Assembly: GCF_020382885.2 (NCBI RefSeq)
Contig: NC_058496.1
Span: 7,494,501 to 7,558,500 of the forward strand
DNA from: Scatophagus argus
Taxonomy: Eukaryota; Chordata; Actinopteri; Scatophagidae
Length of the DNA: 64,000 bases
Direction of reading: 5' to 3'
The position numbers and the translations under genes were made by a program. The notes under the pieces were generated by a model. It had not been told where the DNA came from, did not search any database, and worked only from the letters and a program-made list of their open reading frames with translations. Positions 58,701 to 64,000 of the stretch are shown piece after piece (position 1 is the stretch's first letter; the number at the start of each line of letters is the position of its first letter).

Positions 58701-61700
58701 ACCTCATTCAGCATGTAGAACTTCACCCTGTTTGCCTCAAACAGCTGCAAAGAGAAAACACACCACAAACACAAGAAGCTGTGTGAAAACATTTCTATGT
58801 CTCTGCTTGCTTGTTGATTCATGTTCTCCATCTTTTGGTTATCAGAATACTGACCAGAAAAAAAGTAATTTGCTTTTAATTAGTAAGATTTTTTTCTTCC
58901 TCCCATAGAGACTAATGATGGCAGTCCTGGGGAGGTGCATCATGTTCTGAAGAGCTTGATTTCCCAGGGGTGTCTCCCTACCTTCATTATGGCTTTCCCT
59001 ACTTTCTCCCCGAGAGCTTTTTTAAAGGGGACTGACTCGATCCCGATGACAGAGACCGAGTGAGCCTTGTCAGTCAGAGCTGCAGCCACCTCCATGCCTG
59101 TCAACACACCACATAAACACAGCGTGCAGTTAATATGTGGTGTAGCTAATGCAAAATCATAGAACATTTGAAAGAAATAAACTGAATAAATAGAAACATA
59201 TCCGACGCTAATAAAAACATTACGAACATTGTGAAACCTTTTTATTTTTTAATTAATGAAAATTACCCCTCAAATGTAAGAGAGCTCCAGAGGTGTGTGG
59301 GAGCAAATCCCAGGTGGACGCAATGGAGAAACAGGTGAGCACACATCTTTTCAAACATGTTTTAATGCGACTGTCATTTTTTTTCAAAGCATTGTAGGAC
59401 ATCCAGAGTAACTCCTGGTCACTGATTGGCTGCTAATACATGTGATTCATCATGTGATCACTTTAGAGCTGCTACACACTTTACACTTTACTGTAAGTCG
59501 AAGCACATCACTTGATAAACGACAAATAAATAGCACTTAAGTAAAGCACAAATACCTTAAATTTGCAGTACAGTCATGTTGTCATCTTAAACAGCACATG
59601 TGTGTTTTTCCTCACCGACAAACGATGTTCCCACAATCACGGCGTTCTTGTTGTTGGCCAGCCTCACGATGCTGTTTGCATCCTCTGGCGTCTGAAGGTG
59701 AAACACATTGCTGACGTCCTTGCCTTTGTAGTTCATCGGTTTGGGTCTTTCAAGCAGGAAGCAGAAGCAATCACATGATTATTCATTTATAATCTCATCT
59801 GCTTAATTATCACATGTGACAGAAGTTTTTGCTCACTTGCTTCCTGTAGCAATAAACAGTTTCCTGTACTCCATCCTCAAGCCATCTTCAAAGGTCACAG
59901 ATCGTGTTTTCACATCTACTGCCACGGCCTAAAGCGTACGGGATGATGCATTGGATTTTTTTTTTCCAGAAATTACCAGATTGATAATTGATTAATTATC
60001 ACTTTAGGCGATATTTAATGAGTTTCCACTCCCTCTCACCTCCTTCTCTGTGAGCAGTTCAATGTCATGGTCCTGTAGGAATTCCATGGAGCGCAGTCTC
60101 AGCTGCTCTGCTGTGCTGTCTAAAGACTGAAGTGTCAACAAGTTATGCTGGATCAGAGTACATTAATAGGAAGAAGAAACAAAAAGCAAGCGAGAGAATT
60201 TGTACAAATGCATCCATCCAATTAATAATAATCTTGTTTCAAGCTTTTCATAGCAATGAAAAGTCACATCCTTTAAGACTTCTGTCGAAGAGTTGCGTCT
60301 TTCTACTTCTGTAAATCTTTGTAGCCTTTCCCCAGAGAGCTCCTGTTTTAGCACCACTGAGCGAAGCAGCACCTCTGCAGTCTGTTATGTAACTTTGTCA
60401 GCAGAATCATGTCTGTCTCAGTTTAAGTGGTCAGGGTTTGTGTACAAACCTTACTCAGTTTAGGTCTGTCATATGGAGGGTGCCTGTCCATGGTGCACAT
60501 GACGATGCGATCGGTGAAGCCCTCTTGCCTCAGTGTCTCCGCACACACCAGACCTGCTGGACCTGTGGGATTGTTCAACATGAAAATAACAGTAAAAAGG
60601 TGATGGTTAAGGAAGGGCATGAAGAAATCAGTAAAATGCAGGCCGATCACTGTTGTTTGAGAAGAGGCAAGAAAGAGGGAGAAGAAAGAGGAACAAAAAC
60701 AAACTGACCTGAGCCAATGATGAGGACGTGACTGAAGCCTGTGTTGGAGTTAATGACTGCTGAGCATCGGGCCATGGGCTTTGACCTTTTCTGTGACTGA
60801 AGAGCCTGGAAATTTTTTTTCCAAAGAGATCTCAGATCAATGAGTTGGTCTGTTTATTTTTCTGCACAAATTCTCCACATTCTTTTTCCTTTTTTTTTTT
60901 TTTTTTTTACCTGCTTGTTTGCACGAATGATCACCTTGTCCTTTTCAACTCTGACCTGAAGCAAACAAACATGGTCGATGTGTACACTTTTTGATGGTGC
61001 TCAGAGACATGATAAGGCAGGGAATGTGTTAAGTGACAGCACCAGCAGGGAAGGTCACCTGGAAGGTAGGCAGGCTGTCCAGCCCAGGGAAGTCCTCGAT
61101 GTCTCCTGTTGCAATGTTGAAACACGCACCGTGCCAAGGACAGCGCACATGTCCTTTCGACAACACACCTGAAAGTGACAGGAAATGCTGAGAATGTCAG
61201 CTGTGTGATATGACATACATATTAAGAATTTTGAAATCATTCCTGACAAGATATTGCTCACCTTTGACCAAAGGTGCACCATAATGTGGACACTTGTGGC
61301 CCATGGCTGAGAACTCCCCATGTTCTTTGATCAACAAAGCTCTGCCACTTCCCAAGTCAACCTCTCGCATCCTGTCAGACACACAAAAAGCTGCGTGGGT
61401 GCGTTCACCACTGTTTTATAACTAAGTCACACACAAGGCCATTTTGACAGGTGGAACAAGCTGAGAATCTGTCTTGAGTTCCACTCTGGAAGAAACAGTT
61501 CATATGAAAACACGACACAGTGAAAATAATGATGTACTCCGAATGAACAGCACGGGTGATTAATTTGGCTATTAAAGATCATTAAAGCAAGATTATCTAA
61601 CAAATGACTCATGATTCTCCTCCGACAAATTAAAAGTTGAATTCACTTGCAACTAGGAGGTTACTCAGTGCATACCAATACCAAGGCCAACAGTCCACTC

Positions 61701-62983
61701 TTTTATGATATGCAAATCTACAAGCGCAACCACTATATGACTGAATTTATTTCCATTAGAGTTGAGTCAAAATATGTTTCTGCATTAATGAAGTATCATA
61801 ACTTCATCAATAACCTCTTCGTCATCACTGACCCACTAGACGTGTGTGTCAACAGTGTCTGTATTTCCTACTTTTTATTGTTTTATTATTATATTTTGCT
61901 CCCCGTGACCCTGACGGGTAAGCGGGATAGAAAATGGATGGATGGATATTATATTTTGCTGCAGTGGGGAAGTTTCTGGACATCAGCCTTGTCTGACATT
62001 ACTGAGTGAGTTCAATGACTTTATGGCTCTTCTCTACTTGCACTACCTTTACAGTAGGTTTTAGTTTTTAGTGTTATCCCATAGGCTTAATATGGTCCCT
62101 CTGCATCTCACTTTAAGATAGCCTGTACAGAGCGGGAAGTTTTACTGTTGTAAACCTCTCAGTGCTTTCTGCTGGGCAAACTAGTTTCTACTACTGTTTC
62201 CATATGAATGCAAATATATTCTTAATATTTCTGTACCGCCTTGTCTTGTTACTAATAAGCAAACATGCACTGATGATCCATGTGCAAAGGAGAGGAAAAT
62301 TTTGTTTTATTGTATTTCACTGTGAGCCGTCCCTTAAAGATGAGAACATTGGTGTAATATGGCATCCAACTGCTTATTCACCTCCTTGTGCACTGAGTGC
62401 ATGAGTTTGTGCACTTGTTGCACTGTGGAAAAGATTGGGATGCGATTGTGGATGAGATTTTCTTTTTCTTACTGTCCGTTTTCCAAATCTTTAACATGAC
62501 AGACGGAGGCCTCCACATAGTCCCGTGGTTTGTGGTAGAGGGGGAGCGGCGTGGAGTCGTCATCAGAGCCATGTCCCAGGGCCCCATTAGGTCTGCAGTC
62601 AGCAAAGGGACTGGCTTTGCCATTAGGTGACAGCCCGTCCATCTCTTTTTCTTTTTCCAGGAGGGAGAGTTCCACTTTGACTTCAACTGCACAACACAGA
62701 CATATCTCACTTAGAAAACTTCTGAGAGCACATGACTGAACCCAAGCAAGCAATCACATAAAGAATGTAAAGTAAAATGATGCTGTCAGGCTTTAAAATT
62801 TAAATCTGATTAAGTAACACTGGCAGATTGCCGATACTATCAATCATCAGTGATTTCTGATTTTGTTTCTGTACGCATTTCCTCTGTCATTTTATCATTA
62901 TCCTTCTCCACTGCTTTAGAAGAGTAATTTGCCTTTCAGCTGGTAGAAACCTCACCAGCTTTGGAACAAATTGAATCTGACAT
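55735..62983 (-). CDS. AIFM3-type Rieske/FAD oxidoreductase (aifm3 or fish aifm4)
   Basis: Apoptosis-inducing-factor-like flavoprotein with an N-terminal Rieske [2Fe-2S] domain. 19 exons: 62983-62956, 62686-62473, 61371-61262, 61168-61059, 60955-60911, 60805-60709, 60562-60450, 60126-60040, 59928-59837, 59746-59616, 59097-58982, 58744-58673, 58084-58021, 57921-57845, 57765-57648, 57540-57442, 57216-57141, 56977-56873, 55777-55735; 598 aa (human AIFM3 605). Rieske ligands C108-P-H110 and C127-P-W-H130; FAD Rossmann motif IIGSGPAG (about 199-206); second Rossmann motif GTSFVG (338-343) in place of GxGxxG; FAD-binding GGDVVMFP; C-terminal AIF-type dimer domain ending [14 protein letters not shown]. 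Human AIFM3 begins MGGCFSKPKP; this model begins MSDSICSKA, joining in frame to [13 protein letters not shown]. Teleosts have an AIFM3 paralogue called aifm4, so I leave the symbol open. The first exon is the least certain part. Confidence 0.92.
61887..61960 (+). mobile_element. 46-bp truncated LINE 3' tail with 14-bp target-site duplication
   Basis: The insert (61901-61946) is CCCCGTGACCCTGACGGGTA followed by AGCGGGATAGAAAATGGATG and a short TGGA-type end, the common fish LINE tail with (TGGA)n. It is flanked by exact copies of TATTATATTTTGCT at 61887-61900 and 61947-61960. It lies in intron 2 of the AIFM3-type gene. The duplication proves an insertion event; extreme 5' truncation is typical of target-primed reverse transcription. 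Confidence 0.88.
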
Positions 62984-64000
62984 CTTCACAACTGAAACAA
63001 AGGGAAGCAGGAGAAGAGAGACGTTTGTAAGGGCAAAACTTTCTCTTTTCCATACCTCCTGGGAGCAGAATTGCGGGTATCATTCAATTATTTAATGTAA
63101 AATTCAGATTTTCTAAATACTGTTAAAAAAACACCCCACCACACATGTATTTTAAACAGCAGTAATTAAGCTGTCATTCAAAGCACAGGAACCCTCCCAC
63201 GCAGAGCAGTGCCAGTCATACCAGATTTACCAGCCATATGGAAAATTCACAGGCAGCTCAACATGTTGCCACTAAATTTAAAACAAATCACTCTCTGGTC
63301 TCAATCCGTCTGTATCTAAATTAATACACTGAAATCAGAAAATTTTGACAGGATAATATTGCCTTGATTAAGATTTATGATAAGAGATTTACATTAAGAA
63401 AACTGACACAAACATCATTTGAAAGCTGTTTAAGTATAAGCTTAAAGCAACATTTTTAGTTTAGCTGCTTTCCTTGAGAGACAGTTAAGAAAACAGACTG
63501 AGGAACATGCTTAGCATGTTCTGGGAGACATTCAGTCTTCTTCGATGACGTGTGATGCTCTGCTGCTTGCTTTGTATTTTTGAACATTAACAAACGGTTG
63601 TGTAACTCCCTCTATGCACTGCAGCAGGCTTTATCTGTTCGGCTGGAAAAATGTGCTGATCATCCGGTTCTTACACAGTAATCTGGCTGGAATTTTCTCC
63701 TGCTGAGCAAGTCTTAATTAAAATCAATGGAAAATCATAATAGTGAGTGCAATCGCAGGAGAAAAGAAAGAGAAAGCTTTCCACAGCCAAAGAGAATCTC
63801 TGGATGTCTGCTGCTAAATTGCCACACTAATGCTTCTGCTATTGCTGCTATTTGGTTCAGTACCAAAACATTTTCTGTGATGCTTTCATTTTAATTTTGT
63901 CTGAGGTTTGTCTTTTTTTTTTGTTGTTGATGTGAATGAGTGCAGGGTGTTTAGATTGTTATGTATCATTTCACAGCATTGGTAACCTTTCTCCATTTCT
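62984..64000 (-). other. 5' region of the AIFM3-type gene
   Basis: An acceptor-like TTTGTTTCAG precedes the putative first coding exon, so a non-coding exon may lie upstream, here or beyond the window. No further coding exon (for example one encoding an MGGCFS-type start) was found. The rest is AT-rich with no recognised feature. Confidence 0.4.

Overview
The window is vertebrate nuclear DNA and almost certainly from a ray-finned (teleost) fish. The genes are intron-rich with short introns, and the flanks and introns carry a fish-type tRNA-derived SINE, a short hAT-type DNA transposon, LINE 3' tails and many CA/CAT microsatellites. The proteins read out of the exons match vertebrate families over their full length. 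The species cannot be named from the sequence; the compact layout would suit a percomorph fish (inference).

Layout from left to right: (1) 1-2290, minus: 5' part of an AidB-like acyl-CoA dehydrogenase that runs off the left edge. (2) 4791-15290, minus: morc2, 27 coding exons, 1038 aa. (3) 17877-19433, minus: a TMEM219/TMEM248-family two-pass membrane protein, 277 aa. (4) 21020-25702, minus: plbd2, lysosomal Ntn-hydrolase, 12 exons, 564 aa. (5) 26169-32856, minus: rbm19, six-RRM nucleolar ribosome-biogenesis factor, 24 exons, 934 aa. (6) 34680-39605, minus, with an alternative first exon at 41016-41054: a GLUT11-type sugar transporter (slc2a11), 12 exons, 510 aa. (7) 43027-53247, plus: a dynamin-superfamily GTPase related to EHD and sarcalumenin, with a C-terminal pair of membrane segments, 12 exons, 448 aa; I cannot give it a name. 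(8) 55735-62983, minus: an AIFM3-type Rieske/FAD oxidoreductase, 19 exons, 598 aa.

The first six genes stand head to tail on the minus strand. Gene 7 is the only plus-strand gene; it is divergent from slc2a11 and ends tail to tail with the AIFM3-type gene, with about 50 bp between the predicted poly(A) sites. The genes do not form one pathway. They are a conserved-synteny neighbourhood: human MORC2, SLC2A11 and AIFM3 lie on 22q and PLBD2 and RBM19 on 12q24 (established knowledge).

Exon joins for genes 2-8 were read by hand from AG/GT borders and checked by phase: every summed coding length is divisible by three and ends in a stop. Gene 1 is the exception, because a very short exon between 885 and 405 is probably missing from my model. 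The most interesting item for follow-up is the unnamed membrane GTPase. Next come the MiT/TFE-type E-boxes in front of plbd2 and the TMEM219-like gene, the alternative slc2a11 first exon, and a 46-bp LINE insertion with an intact target-site duplication.
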